Shown here piece after piece: positions 52,328 to 60,811 of a stretch of DNA of 64,000 nt (positions within the stretch are counted from its first letter, which is position 1; each line of letters begins with the position of its first letter). Origin of the DNA: an uncultured Bacilli bacterium. Lineage in GTDB: Bacteria; Bacillota_I; Bacilli_A; RF39; UBA660. Position numbers and translations under genes: made by a program. The stretch covers positions 36,752 through 100,751 of the forward strand of contig CAKPOS010000004.1 of assembly GCA_934176955.1 (NCBI GenBank), given 5' to 3'. The notes below the pieces were generated by a model. The model had not been told where the DNA came from, searched no databases, and saw only the letters and a program-made list of their open reading frames with translations.

Positions 52328-53420
52328 GGAAATTAAAACATTTGAACAAAGAAAAGAAGATTTAATTAAGAAAGGAAAAGAAAAAGGATTTATTACTTAT
52401 GAAGAACTTGCTAATGGATTAAAGGGACTAGATTTAGATAGTGATTCTTTAGATGATTTATACAATTCTTTAATTGAAGCAGGAATTGAGATTGTTAATG
52501 ATGAATCTGAAGTTGGTACAGCAGAAGAAGGAGATGTTGATGGTGATCTTGAAGATATTTTAAAAGATGATAATATTGCTAAAGATTTATCTATCAATGA
52601 TCCTGTTAGAATGTATTTAAAAGAAATTGGTAGAATTAGTTTATTATCTTTAGAAGAAGAAACTAAATTATCAGAAAGAATTGCTGCAGGAGATGAAGAA
52701 GCAAAAAATATTTTAGCCGAATCTAACTTACGTTTGGTTGTTAGTATTGCTAAAAGATACGTAGGAAGAGGAATGCTATTTTTGGACTTAATTCAAGAAG
52801 GGAATATTGGATTAATGAAAGCTGTAGAAAAATTTGATGCAGCAAAAGGATACAAGTTTTCTACCTATGCTACATGGTGGATTAGACAAGCGATTACTAG
52901 AGCTATTGCCGATCAAGCAAGAACTATCCGTGTCCCTGTACACATGGTAGAAACCATTAATAAATTATCTCGTTATCAAAGACAATTAACTTTGGAATTA
53001 AATCGTGAACCAACTGATGAAGAACTAGCTAAGAAAATGGGAATGCCAGTAGATAAAATTAGAGAAGTCATTAAAATTGCTCAAGATCCTGTTTCGTTAG
53101 AAACACCAATTGGTGAAGAAGATGATTCTCATTTAGGAGATTTTGTTAAAGATGAAAGAAGTATGTCTCCAGAGGAATATACTATTCATGAATTATTAAA
53201 AGATGAAATTAGTGATGTGTTACTTACTTTAACAGAAAGAGAAGAGCAAGTATTAAGACTTCGATTTGGTTTAGATGATGGCTCTTGTAAAACTCTAGAG
53301 GAAGTTGGTCAAATGTTTGGGGTTACTAGAGAAAGAATTCGTCAGATTGAAGCTAAAGCACTACGCAAATTAAGACATCCTTCTCGAAGCAGAAAATTAA
53401 AGGATTTCTTGAATGACTAA
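52320..53420 (+). CDS. rpoD: Primary sigma factor SigA/RpoD
   Basis: A 366-residue housekeeping sigma factor. Region 1.1 is short and acidic (about 30-90); region 2 has YLKEIGRISLLSLEEE and the DNA-melting FSTYATWWIRQAI; region 4.2 has the HTH GVTRERIRQIEAKALRKLR. Residues that read TTGACA and TATAAT are conserved, in line with the promoters listed in this window. It overlaps dnaG by 8 bp and trmK by 8 bp. Confidence 0.97.
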   Translation: MIEEIKTFEQRKEDLIKKGKEKGFITYEELANGLKGLDLDSDSLDDLYNSLIEAGIEIVNDESEVGTAEEGDVDGDLEDILKDDNIAKDLSINDPVRMYLKEIGRISLLSLEEETKLSERIAAGDEEAKNILAESNLRLVVSIAKRYVGRGMLFLDLIQEGNIGLMKAVEKFDAAKGYKFSTYATWWIRQAITRAIADQARTIRVPVHMVETINKLSRYQRQLTLELNREPTDEELAKKMGMPVDKIREVIKIAQDPVSLETPIGEEDDSHLGDFVKDERSMSPEEYTIHELLKDEISDVLLTLTEREEQVLRLRFGLDDGSCKTLEEVGQMFGVTRERIRQIEAKALRKLRHPSRSRKLKDFLND

Positions 53421-54081
53421 ATTATCCACTCGTCTTCAACAAATTTTTGATTTAGTAGAAGAAAATCATACTTTTATTGATGTTGGTTGTGACCACGGAT
53501 TTTTAGATATTGCTCTTGCAAAAAAATATCCAGATGCTAGAATCATTGCTAGTGATATTAATGAAAATGCTTTAAAAAATGCAAAAAAAAATATTCAAAG
53601 AGTTCATCTACAGAATCAAATTTCTACTATTCAAAGTAATGGATTAGAAAATATTTCTGTTTCTGATCGTACAACAATGATGATTTCTGGTATGGGTTCC
53701 CATACCATTGTTGGTATTCTTTATCAAGGATATCGAAAATTAAAAAAAGTAGATACTTTAATTTTACAAAGCAATAATGATTTAGACTTTTTGCGATCAA
53801 AAGTGATTCGACTTGGCTACTACATTAAGGAAGAAAAGTTAGTAAAAGATGCAGGAATTATTTATACTGTTATTGTCTTTAAAAAAGGATTTCGTCTTTA
53901 TTCAAAAAAAGATATTTACTTAGGTCCTTGTTTAAGAAAAGAAAAATCTTCTCTTTTTCAAGAAAAAGTAGGGGAGGATTTAAAAAAAATAGAAGCATTT
54001 TATCCTAATATTCCTAAAAGTCACTCTGAATATCGTCGAAAAGTAAAATGGAAAATCAAGACATTGAAAAATACTTTATGA
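53413..54081 (+). CDS. trmK: tRNA (adenine(22)-N1)-methyltransferase TrmK
   Basis: A 222-residue SAM-dependent methyltransferase that modifies A22 of tRNA. It shows the SAM-binding motif FIDVGCDHGFLDIALA, IIASDINENALKNA and the family's ISGMGSHTIVGIL in place of an NPPY-type motif. It follows rpoD with an 8-bp overlap, the usual arrangement in Bacilli. The C-terminal helical region (about 160-222) is basic. A terminator follows. Confidence 0.92.
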   Translation: MTKLSTRLQQIFDLVEENHTFIDVGCDHGFLDIALAKKYPDARIIASDINENALKNAKKNIQRVHLQNQISTIQSNGLENISVSDRTTMMISGMGSHTIVGILYQGYRKLKKVDTLILQSNNDLDFLRSKVIRLGYYIKEEKLVKDAGIIYTVIVFKKGFRLYSKKDIYLGPCLRKEKSSLFQEKVGEDLKKIEAFYPNIPKSHSEYRRKVKWKIKTLKNTL

Positions 54082-54096
54082 TTGAAAACATTGACT

Positions 54097-54140
54097 AAAA
54101 GAGCAAAAATTAATTTAGAGTTAATTAATTTGCTTTTTTT
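54097..54140 (+). terminator. Terminator of the dnaG-rpoD-trmK operon
   Basis: An AT-rich stem from AGCAAA...AATTAATT to TTAATTAATTTGCT, followed by eight T. Confidence 0.7.
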
Positions 54141-54181
54141 TGTTTTTTATTATATAATCAAGTTAATTAGGGGGGGATACT

Positions 54182-54820
54182 ATGGAAAAAATAGTTTTTC
54201 AATTACCTTTTTATGGGAAAGCTGGTTCTATTAGTAAAATAGAAACTGTTTCGAAAGAAGAAAGTGAAAGTGTTCATCATTATTTACGATATGAATATGA
54301 TATTAAAGGACATGAAAAACAACCCCAGTTAGTACCCAAAAGACAATTTAATAAATTAAAAGACAATTACTTTCAAGATGTAAAAGAATGGTTAGCTTGT
54401 AATCAATCAAAATACTTAGATAGGAAATCTAAAGTATTTACACCAAAGAATACCAATTTAAAAAAGATGATTATTGATGCAATCATATATATAGGACTAG
54501 CTATGTCAGGATTTGTTCTAGCTTGTTTATCCATTAATGCTATTGGTATGGGATTGGCAACAGGATTTGGAATTGCCGTCTTTGGTATTTCAGGAACATT
54601 TGGTATCATGAAAGCAACTGAAGCAATAAATTATCAAACGAATGAAAAAAATTTAAGTTTTTGTTCTCAATATAAAACATTTGAACAAGAAGTCAATCAA
54701 CATAATATTGAAAAAGATAAAGCAAAGAAAGAAAAAAATAAAGTTACAAAGTATCAAGGAATTAATCTTGATAAAAGTAATGAAAATACGATAAAAAAGA
54801 CAAGAGTACTAGAAAAGTAG
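54182..54820 (+). CDS. Hypothetical membrane protein
   Basis: A 212-residue protein. The N-terminal ~95 residues are soluble; a pair of membrane helices follows (about 98-145, with glycine-rich IGMGLATGFGIAVFGISGTF), then a charged coiled C-terminal tail. No family recognised. GGGGGGGAT precedes the ATG, an unusually G-rich ribosome site. It lies between the trmK terminator and the left end of the integrated element, and is probably chromosomal. Confidence 0.6.
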   Translation: MEKIVFQLPFYGKAGSISKIETVSKEESESVHHYLRYEYDIKGHEKQPQLVPKRQFNKLKDNYFQDVKEWLACNQSKYLDRKSKVFTPKNTNLKKMIIDAIIYIGLAMSGFVLACLSINAIGMGLATGFGIAVFGISGTFGIMKATEAINYQTNEKNLSFCSQYKTFEQEVNQHNIEKDKAKKEKNKVTKYQGINLDKSNENTIKKTRVLEK

Positions 54821-54852
54821 CTTTTGTCTTTTTGTTATTGATGCATAAGAAA

Positions 54853-54872
54853 ACCCTTGCTAAAACAAGGGT
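54853..54872 (+). terminator. Hairpin left of the integrated element
   Basis: ACCCTTG-ctaaaa-CAAGGGT, a perfect 7-bp stem 10 bases before the left attachment repeat. The T-run is weak. It probably ends the preceding hypothetical gene. Confidence 0.5.
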
Positions 54873-54882
54873 AAATATCTAC

Positions 54883-54901
54883 ATGGGACGGATGATGGGA
54901 A
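54883..54901 (+). repeat. attL of the tRNA-His element
   Basis: ATGGGACGGATGATGGGAA matches 57804-57822 exactly. Sequence diverges right after it. It is a copy of the tRNA-His 3' end (acceptor strand with CCA and part of the T arm), with no tRNA body attached. Confidence 0.88.
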
Positions 54902-54936
54902 ACTAGTCATTCCATAAATGAATTAATAGTGAATGA

Positions 54937-54978
54937 TTTATTGGGTTGGCTCAACGTATCGTGAGCCACCCAAATAAA
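54937..54978 (+). promoter_or_regulatory. Strong hairpin near the left end: origin candidate
   Basis: TTGGGT-t-GGCTCA and TGAGCC-ACCCAA pair with one bulged T around the loop ACGTATCG, and the stem extends into TTTA/TAAA. It lies 30 bp before the rep gene. Such a stem next to an HUH initiator gene fits a double-strand origin with the nick in the loop, or a leader terminator. No T-run follows, which favours an origin. Confidence 0.5.
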
Positions 54979-55007
54979 TTGCATGTAAAGATACAATATT
55001 ATTATTT

Positions 55008-55901
55008 ATGAATAATGATAAAATTGATATTTTAAGTGAGCCTACAAAGAAAGATGAAATCTTTCCTTTACTTGATAGTAGGCTCATAAGTGCGACATTA
55101 TTAAAAAAATATGATGTTAAAATTGTAGATTGTGGTAAGTATACACAAGTATATTATTATCAAAATTCTAAGGTTTTAAAAGCAAAGAAAGATACTACTG
55201 ATTTAAATTTATCAAAAATTAAAACAGATAATATTTTTAAAATTGAAAATGATGATAATCATTTTGATATTGAGGAACTAAAAGAAAAAAATATTGAAAT
55301 GAAAAATATTATTAGAAGTAAGTTAAGTTGTCAAAGAATTGCAAAAAGTAATGCTGATAAATGGAAGTCTTTTATTACATTAACTTTTGAAAAAAATATC
55401 ATTGACTTAAAAGAGGCTAATAAAAAATTTAAATATTTTATTGATAAAGTAAGAAGAGTAAAAAAAGATTTTTCTTATATTGCTATACCAGAATTTCAAA
55501 AAAGAGGTGCAATACATTATCATTTATTAACTAATATTGATATAGATGATAATACTTTACTTTATTCACAAGAGAATAATTTAAAATATAAGCATATAAA
55601 GTATTGGAATGAAGGTTTTACAAGTATTGAAGTAATGACTGGAGATGTAAAAAAAATAGTGGGTTATATTTCAAAATATATGACTAAAGACATAGATAAT
55701 AGATTGTTTGGACATCGTAGATTTTTCTATTCTCAAAACTTGAAAATGCCTAAAGATAACTTTGTTGATTTAAGTAATGATATGGAATATGATTTTTATA
55801 AAAAAAGAATTCAAAATAAAGAACTAATATATCAAAATGAGTATATAAACCTATACGACGGTACAAAAGTTACTTTTTTTGAATTTCTATCTAACAATTA
55901 A
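55008..55901 (+). CDS. HUH-type rolling-circle replication initiator
   Basis: A 297-residue Rep. The three core motifs are in order: FITLTF (122-127), RGAIHYHLL with the metal-binding HYH (170-172), and GYISKYMTKD with two candidate catalytic tyrosines (220 and 224). The following GHRRFFYSQN is typical of Reps related to the Microviridae VP4 and some plasmid or IME families. It should nick and join single strands at the element's origin. The N-terminal ~100 residues are unassigned. The ribosome site is weak. It is the only replication gene of the element. Confidence 0.82.
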   Translation: MNNDKIDILSEPTKKDEIFPLLDSRLISATLLKKYDVKIVDCGKYTQVYYYQNSKVLKAKKDTTDLNLSKIKTDNIFKIENDDNHFDIEELKEKNIEMKNIIRSKLSCQRIAKSNADKWKSFITLTFEKNIIDLKEANKKFKYFIDKVRRVKKDFSYIAIPEFQKRGAIHYHLLTNIDIDDNTLLYSQENNLKYKHIKYWNEGFTSIEVMTGDVKKIVGYISKYMTKDIDNRLFGHRRFFYSQNLKMPKDNFVDLSNDMEYDFYKKRIQNKELIYQNEYINLYDGTKVTFFEFLSNN

Positions 55902-55992
55902 TATTATATAACAGATTTTTTCAAATTTAAAGTTATTTCTTGTGCTAGGCGAAAACATAAAGTAAATGTCAATGAAAAAACGGAATAACGGA

Positions 55993-56111
55993 AACAAATT
56001 CGACTAAAGGAGAATTTGTTGAGTATATGCCGGCTTTGGAATTGATGTTTACTTATGGCAATATAATGGTTTACTCTTCTTTAAAAAAATCAACATTTTT
56101 TTAAAGGGGAG
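55993..56111 (+). ncRNA. Structured non-coding segment of the element
   Basis: The 274-bp gap between rep and the next gene carries two strong hairpins. One is AACAAATTC/GAATTTGTT (55993-56001 with 56012-56020). The other is CTCTTCTTTAAAAAAA/TTTTTTTAAAGGGGAG (56074-56089 with 56096-56111), 16 bp with two G-T pairs. The second could end the rep transcript. Together they could be a single-strand origin, a mobilisation origin or a regulatory RNA. Confidence 0.45.
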
Positions 56112-56175
56112 TGCCTTAACGGCGAGTGCAAAATATATAAAGAAACTTTAAATTTGAAAAATAGAAAGGGTAAAA

Positions 56176-56391
56176 ATGAAATATAGAGAGATTGTTATTG
56201 ACAATAATTTGTATTATTTAGAATATGTTTTAAATGATTTAGATAAATATAAATTTGATGATGATATAGTTGACTTATTAAATAGACTAAAAACTTTAGT
56301 TAATGACAAAATGTGGGGGAATGTCGAGTTAAATGATTATGATATTTTAGATGATAAAATAAAAATTCAATTATTTTTAGAAAAAAAATAA
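56176..56391 (+). CDS. Small acidic protein of the element
   Basis: A 71-residue acidic, helical protein (REIVIDNNLYYLEYVLNDLD at the start) with no recognised motif. AGAAAGGG precedes the ATG. It lies between the structured segment and the RHH-gene promoter. It may be a replication or excision helper; nothing in the sequence proves this. Confidence 0.55.
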   Translation: MKYREIVIDNNLYYLEYVLNDLDKYKFDDDIVDLLNRLKTLVNDKMWGNVELNDYDILDDKIKIQLFLEKK

Positions 56392-56399
56392 AAAAAGGC

Positions 56400-56455
56400 T
56401 TGACATGACTATATGTTGATGGTATGATGATGGTGTCATACATAATTGTGTGACA
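56400..56455 (+). promoter_or_regulatory. Sigma-A promoter with downstream inverted repeat
   Basis: TTGACA (56400-56405), a 17-bp spacer and TATGAT (56423-56428) form a consensus-like promoter. TGTCA (56434-56438) and TGACA (56451-56455) form an inverted repeat over the likely start site. The RHH-like protein encoded next is the natural candidate to bind it. This should drive the RHH and integrase genes. Confidence 0.75.
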
Positions 56456-56516
56456 TACAACACGAGAATAGAATATTAAAGGGGAGAAAATATTTTATAG
56501 AGGTGTATGTTAAAAA

Positions 56517-56759
56517 ATGAAAAATAATTATGAAAATAAAGTCCAACTAAAAAGGGTTAATATCAATTTGCCTTCTAGTCTTGTTCAAAAAGTTGTTGAT
56601 TATGCAAATGATAATGGGTTGAATACGACAAGTGCTTATATAGTATTATTAAATCAAGCATTAGATCAAAGAAAGACAATCGAAACATTACCGGTGTTGT
56701 TAGATTTGTTTAAAATTGAATTAGCAAAAACAATGGAGAATAACGACAAGAAAGATTAA
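56517..56759 (+). CDS. Ribbon-helix-helix-like small DNA-binding protein
   Basis: An 80-residue protein. The beta strand VQLKRVNINLP is followed by two helices (SSLVQKVVDYANDNG and TTSAYIVLLNQALDQRK), the CopG/Arc-type ribbon-helix-helix pattern. It probably represses its own promoter and the integrase, or controls copy number as CopG does in rolling-circle plasmids. It lies 51 bp before the integrase gene. Confidence 0.65.
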   Translation: MKNNYENKVQLKRVNINLPSSLVQKVVDYANDNGLNTTSAYIVLLNQALDQRKTIETLPVLLDLFKIELAKTMENNDKKD

Positions 56760-56810
56760 ACAAATTCATTTCCTTTTTATTTAGACTAAAAGAAAGGAAG
56801 TGAATTTTTA

Positions 56811-57782
56811 TTGTTATCTAAACATCTTTTTCTTGATGTTTATAATGAGTATTTACTATATGCTAAAAAAAAGCAAAAGGAACAAAGTTTTACTACTACT
56901 AAATATAAATTAAATTCTCATATATTGCCTTTTTTTGAAAAGATGTATTTGGAAGATATTACTAGTAAAAATATTCTTGAATGGGAAGATTATATTTTAT
57001 CTAAAAATTTTTCTAATAATCAAAATAGAAGTATTTATTATATATTAAGTGCTTTTTTAGAATATTGTCATGTATTCTATAACTTTGATAAAACTATAAT
57101 TAGTAATATTGGTTGTTTTAAAAAGAAATATGAAAAAGATAATCATGATTTTTATAATTTAAAAGAATTTAAGAAGTTTATTAAGTGTGTCGACAATGAA
57201 GTTTATAAACAATTTTTTAACTTTATGTTTTTTACTGGTACTAGACCAGGCGAAGCTTTGGCACTTACATTTAATGATATAGATAATGATTATGTAACAA
57301 TATCTAAAACAATTAATAGTCGTGGTAAAAGAAATATTGGTACACCAAAGACAAATTCTTCTAATAGGAAAATAAAGATTGATAAAAAATTAAAAAAAGA
57401 TTTATCAAGATTGAAAAAAATGTATGAAGAAAAATATCCTAATGAAAAAGATTTATTTGTTTTTGGAGGAATAAAACCTTTAGCAACTACTACCATTAAT
57501 AGGTATAAAGAAAAAGCCTGTAAAAAGGCAAATATTCGACCAATAACATTACATCAATTTAGACATAGCCATGCAACTTTCTTATTACAAAAAGGAATTA
57601 TGGTTAATGAAGTTTCTAAAAGATTGGGACATAGTAGAGCAAGTGTTACTTTGGATGTATATAGTCATACTGATTTAACGCAAGAAAAAAGAGTGATTAA
57701 CACTCTTAATTCAACAAGATTTAGTTTTGGTTTCAGTTTAAGCACTCTGACAATTAAAATTAAATCTATATTAAAACGATAA
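56811..57782 (+). CDS. int: Tyrosine recombinase (integrase)
   Basis: A 323-residue phage-type integrase. An N-terminal SAM-like core-binding domain (about 1-105, YNEYLLYAKKKQKEQSF) is followed by the catalytic domain. Its active-site residues are the Arg in FTGTRPGEAL, His-x-x-Arg in LHQFRHSHAT, His in RLGHSRASVT and Tyr in LDVYSHTD. It starts at a TTG with AAAGGAAGTG upstream and ends 22 bp before the tRNA-His 3' end. The 19-bp repeats mark its integration site. Confidence 0.92.
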   Translation: MLSKHLFLDVYNEYLLYAKKKQKEQSFTTTKYKLNSHILPFFEKMYLEDITSKNILEWEDYILSKNFSNNQNRSIYYILSAFLEYCHVFYNFDKTIISNIGCFKKKYEKDNHDFYNLKEFKKFIKCVDNEVYKQFFNFMFFTGTRPGEALALTFNDIDNDYVTISKTINSRGKRNIGTPKTNSSNRKIKIDKKLKKDLSRLKKMYEEKYPNEKDLFVFGGIKPLATTTINRYKEKACKKANIRPITLHQFRHSHATFLLQKGIMVNEVSKRLGHSRASVTLDVYSHTDLTQEKRVINTLNSTRFSFGFSLSTLTIKIKSILKR

Positions 57783-57803
57783 TAAATCGTTTTAATCAAA
57801 AAA

Positions 57804-57822
57804 ATGGGACGGATGATGGGAA
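57804..57822 (+). repeat. attR of the tRNA-His element
   Basis: ATGGGACGGATGATGGGAA, identical to 54883-54901. It overlaps the 3' end of tRNA-His including the encoded CCA, so integration leaves the tRNA gene whole. Confidence 0.88.
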
Positions 57823-57881
57823 TCGAACCCATGCATGTTGGAACCACAATCCAATGTGTTAACCACTTCACCACATCCGCC
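57805..57881 (-). tRNA. tRNA-His (GTG)
   Basis: A 77-nt cloverleaf on the minus strand with acceptor GCGGATG/CATCCGT, anticodon loop TTGTGGT (anticodon GTG), T arm GGGTTCGATTCCC and encoded CCA. The extra G at -1 facing C73 is the identity mark of tRNA-His. Its 3' end is the integration site of the 2.9-kb element. Confidence 0.95.
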
Positions 57882-57974
57882 ATGACAATTAATATTTTAT
57901 CATAAAGACTTATGGAAATCAATCTTTTTTTGTATATTTTGATAAAAAATTGATATAGTATAGTGTGATATGAG

Positions 57975-58652
57975 TTGAAGAAAAAAGTATATTTTAAAGA
58001 AAAGAAAATTGCACATCGAGGAATTCATGAAAAATATTTAGAGAATACTATTCCTGCATTTAAAGAAGCAATAAAAAGAGGGTATGCGATTGAACTCGAT
58101 ATTCAGTTTACCAAAGATAAGCAAATTATCGTCTTTCATGATGAGAATTTAAAAAGAATTTATGGAGTAAATAAATACATTTCTCTTTTAAATTATTCTG
58201 ATTTAAAAAATTATTCTATTCCTTTATTAAAGGAAGTTCTTGATCTAGTACAAGGAGAAGTAACTTTATTAATTGAAATTAAATGGGAAAAAAGAATGAA
58301 ACAACTAATCAAAAATTTATTAATTTTATTAAAAGATTATCCAGGAGAAGTTTATCTCATGAGTTTTTATCTTCTTCCTCTTTATTATTTGAGAAAGTAT
58401 CATTCTAAATATTTATTTGGTTATCTTTTAAATCGCTATTTACCCAATTATTCATTTCTAAAGCTAATTTTAAAATTTAATCTCTTTCATTTAGATTTCT
58501 TAGTTGTTGATTTATTGTTATTATCTGATCCAATCATTATTCATTTTCGGCAAAAAAAATACTTATTAGGCTATACCATTCATTGTTATCAAGAATATTT
58601 AAAGTATCAAGAATATGCAGATTGTTTTATTTGGGACTCTTATGATGGTTAA
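57975..58652 (+). CDS. Glycerophosphodiester phosphodiesterase-like protein
   Basis: A 225-residue GDPD/GlpQ-like protein that would hydrolyse glycerophosphodiesters to glycerol-3-phosphate and an alcohol. The catalytic motifs are IAHRGIHEKYLENTIPAF (HRG, E), IELDIQFTKDKQIIVFHD (ExD, H) and LLIEIKWE. No signal peptide, so cytosolic. It starts at a TTG with only a weak ribosome site. It is separated from the tRNA by 93 bp and transcribed away from it. Confidence 0.85.
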   Translation: MKKKVYFKEKKIAHRGIHEKYLENTIPAFKEAIKRGYAIELDIQFTKDKQIIVFHDENLKRIYGVNKYISLLNYSDLKNYSIPLLKEVLDLVQGEVTLLIEIKWEKRMKQLIKNLLILLKDYPGEVYLMSFYLLPLYYLRKYHSKYLFGYLLNRYLPNYSFLKLILKFNLFHLDFLVVDLLLLSDPIIIHFRQKKYLLGYTIHCYQEYLKYQEYADCFIWDSYDG

Positions 58653-58759
58653 GATAAAACACTAGGGAAAGTAATTTGGAAGTATTTTCGTATTCTAATA
58701 GTAAATTTCCTTCTAAGAAGAAAAATATTTGATAAAATAATAATAGGAAGAGGGATAAT

Positions 58760-60754
58760 GTGGAAATAGAAAAGAGAATAAATGAATTAACAGAACTTTT
58801 AAATGAGGCAAATTATCAATATTATATTGAAGATAATTCAATTATTACGGATCAGGAATTTGATAAATATTTAAAGGAATTAACTGAATTAGAGATGGAA
58901 TATCCAGTTTATAAAAGAAATGATAGTCCTACTCAACGTGTTGGAGGTAATGTTTTAGAAGAATTTAAGAAAGTTACTCATCGTATTCCTATGCTTTCCA
59001 TTGAAGATGTATTTAATGAAGAAGAAATTATCAATTTTGAGCAAAAAATTAGAAAAGAAGGCTATCACCCAGAATATGTTTGTGAACTTAAAATTGATGG
59101 ATTATCGATTTCTGCTTATTATGAAGATGGTGTATTGGTTCGTGCAGCAACGAGAGGAAATGGTCGTGTAGGAGATGATATTACTACTAATGCGAAGACC
59201 ATTAAAAATCTTCCTCTTAAGTTAAAAGAAGCCATTACCATTGAGGTTCGTGGTGAGATTTATATGAGTCGTGATACTTTAAAAAAATTAAATTTAGAAA
59301 GAGAAAAAGAAAATAAGCCTCTTCTTCAAAATTGCCGTAATGCTGCTTCTGGTTCCATTAAGTTATTAGATAGTAGGGAAGTTGCTAAAAGGAATTTAGA
59401 GTGTTTTATTTATCATTTGCCTAATCCTGAAGATTATGGTCTTAAAACACATGAAGAAGCGTTAAATTTTATGAAAAGTTTAGGATTTAGAACAAATCCC
59501 AATAATTTAGTTGTCAAAGATATTGATGGTATTATGAAATTTATTGAAGAGAAGGGAAAACTAAGAGATAGTTTACCTTATGATATTGATGGAATTGTTG
59601 TGAAAGTAAACGATTTAGCCACTCAAAAAAAATTAGGTTCTACTTCCAAATATCCAAGATGGTGTATTGCTTATAAATTTCCAGCGAAGACAGTTTATAC
59701 CAGATTAATTGATATTTTATTTACAGTGGGGAGAACGGGTCAGATTACTCCAAATGCCCTATTAGAGTCGGTTATTGTTCAAGGATCAACAATCAAAAAA
59801 GCAACGCTTCATAATGAAGATAATATTGTAAATAAGGATATTCGAATTGGGGATATTGTTTCGATTTATAAAGCTGGTGATGTAATTCCTGCTGTTGGTA
59901 AACCCTTAATTGAACGAAGAACAGGGGCAGAAAAACCATTTCAAATGATTGAGAATTGTCCAATTTGTGGTAGTAAGATTATTCGTAAAAATTCAGAAGC
60001 GGATTATTTTTGTCCAAATATTCATTGTCCAGCAAGACATGTAGAGAGTTTAATTCATTTTGCTAGTAAAGAAGCTATGAATATTGAAGGTTTGGGCGAT
60101 GCTATTATGGAGGATTTGTATAATTATGGATATGTAAAAGATATCAGTGATATTTATTTATTAAAAAACTATGCTAAGGAACTAGAACAATTAGAGGGAT
60201 ATGGTAAAAAGTCTGTAGATAAATTATTTCAAAATATTGAAAATAGTAAAAAAAATAGTTTAGAAAAGTTATTGTTTGGTTTAGGAATTAAGCAAGTAGG
60301 AAATAAGACTGCTAAAATACTTAGTCAGAAATTTTCTTGTTTAGATAATTTGATGAAAGCAACTATTGATGAATTAACAGAAATTCCTGATATTGGACCA
60401 ATTATTGCTAAGAGTATCGTCGATTATTTTGGTGAGGAGAAAAATCAACAACTAATTGAAAAACTAAAACAATATGGTTTGAATATGGAATATCTTTCTG
60501 AAGAAGTCATTTTAGATGATAATTTTAGAGATAAAACATTTGTTTTAACAGGAACTTTAAGTCAAATTACTAGGGATGAAGCTAGTCACTTAATAGAAGA
60601 AAGAGGAGGAAAGACTACTTCATCAGTAACCAAAAAGACTTCTATTGTAGTAGTAGGAGATAATCCTGGTAGTAAATACGATAAAGCTATTTCTTTAAAT
60701 ATTGAAATATGGGATGAAAAAAAATTCTTAGAAAAAATAAATAAAACCAATTAG
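58760..60754 (+). CDS. ligA: NAD-dependent DNA ligase
   Basis: A 664-residue LigA that seals nicks with NAD. In order: the Ia domain (YYIEDNSIITDQEFD); the adenylation domain with the active-site Lys in CELKIDGLSIS; the OB fold; a four-Cys zinc finger (CPICGSKI, CPNIHCPA); helix-hairpin-helix repeats; and a C-terminal BRCT domain (FVLTGTLSQITRDEA). It starts at a GTG after GGAAGAGGG; the overlapping ATG is out of frame. It ends inside a strong terminator. Confidence 0.96.
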   Translation: MEIEKRINELTELLNEANYQYYIEDNSIITDQEFDKYLKELTELEMEYPVYKRNDSPTQRVGGNVLEEFKKVTHRIPMLSIEDVFNEEEIINFEQKIRKEGYHPEYVCELKIDGLSISAYYEDGVLVRAATRGNGRVGDDITTNAKTIKNLPLKLKEAITIEVRGEIYMSRDTLKKLNLEREKENKPLLQNCRNAASGSIKLLDSREVAKRNLECFIYHLPNPEDYGLKTHEEALNFMKSLGFRTNPNNLVVKDIDGIMKFIEEKGKLRDSLPYDIDGIVVKVNDLATQKKLGSTSKYPRWCIAYKFPAKTVYTRLIDILFTVGRTGQITPNALLESVIVQGSTIKKATLHNEDNIVNKDIRIGDIVSIYKAGDVIPAVGKPLIERRTGAEKPFQMIENCPICGSKIIRKNSEADYFCPNIHCPARHVESLIHFASKEAMNIEGLGDAIMEDLYNYGYVKDISDIYLLKNYAKELEQLEGYGKKSVDKLFQNIENSKKNSLEKLLFGLGIKQVGNKTAKILSQKFSCLDNLMKATIDELTEIPDIGPIIAKSIVDYFGEEKNQQLIEKLKQYGLNMEYLSEEVILDDNFRDKTFVLTGTLSQITRDEASHLIEERGGKTTSSVTKKTSIVVVGDNPGSKYDKAISLNIEIWDEKKFLEKINKTN

Positions 60755-60778
60755 GGGAGTGAACCTAATTGGTTTTTT
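60743..60778 (+). terminator. ligA terminator
   Basis: AAAACCAATTAGG and CCTAATTGGTTTT form a perfect 13-bp stem with an 8-base loop and a T-run. The left arm covers the ligA stop codon. Confidence 0.9.
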
Positions 60779-60811
60779 AGGAGTAGTAACTAATATTTTT
60801 AGAGGTGTCTA

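Larger units (their letters stand above)
54883..57822 (+). mobile_element. Miniature integrative replicon at tRNA-His (2.9 kb)
   Basis: A compact element between 19-bp direct repeats, the right one being the 3' end of the intact tRNA-His gene. Gene order: HUH replication initiator, structured non-coding segment, small unknown protein, RHH-like protein, tyrosine recombinase. There is no relaxase beyond the Rep, no capsid and no conjugation gene. It could be an integrative rolling-circle plasmid, a mobilisable element or a phage satellite. All five parts look intact, so it may still be mobile. Confidence 0.85.

Noticed and set aside
54883..57822. Integrated Microviridae prophage
   Set aside because: The Rep is VP4-like in part, but no major capsid or other phage gene is present, and integration uses a dedicated tyrosine recombinase at a tRNA, not a dif site.
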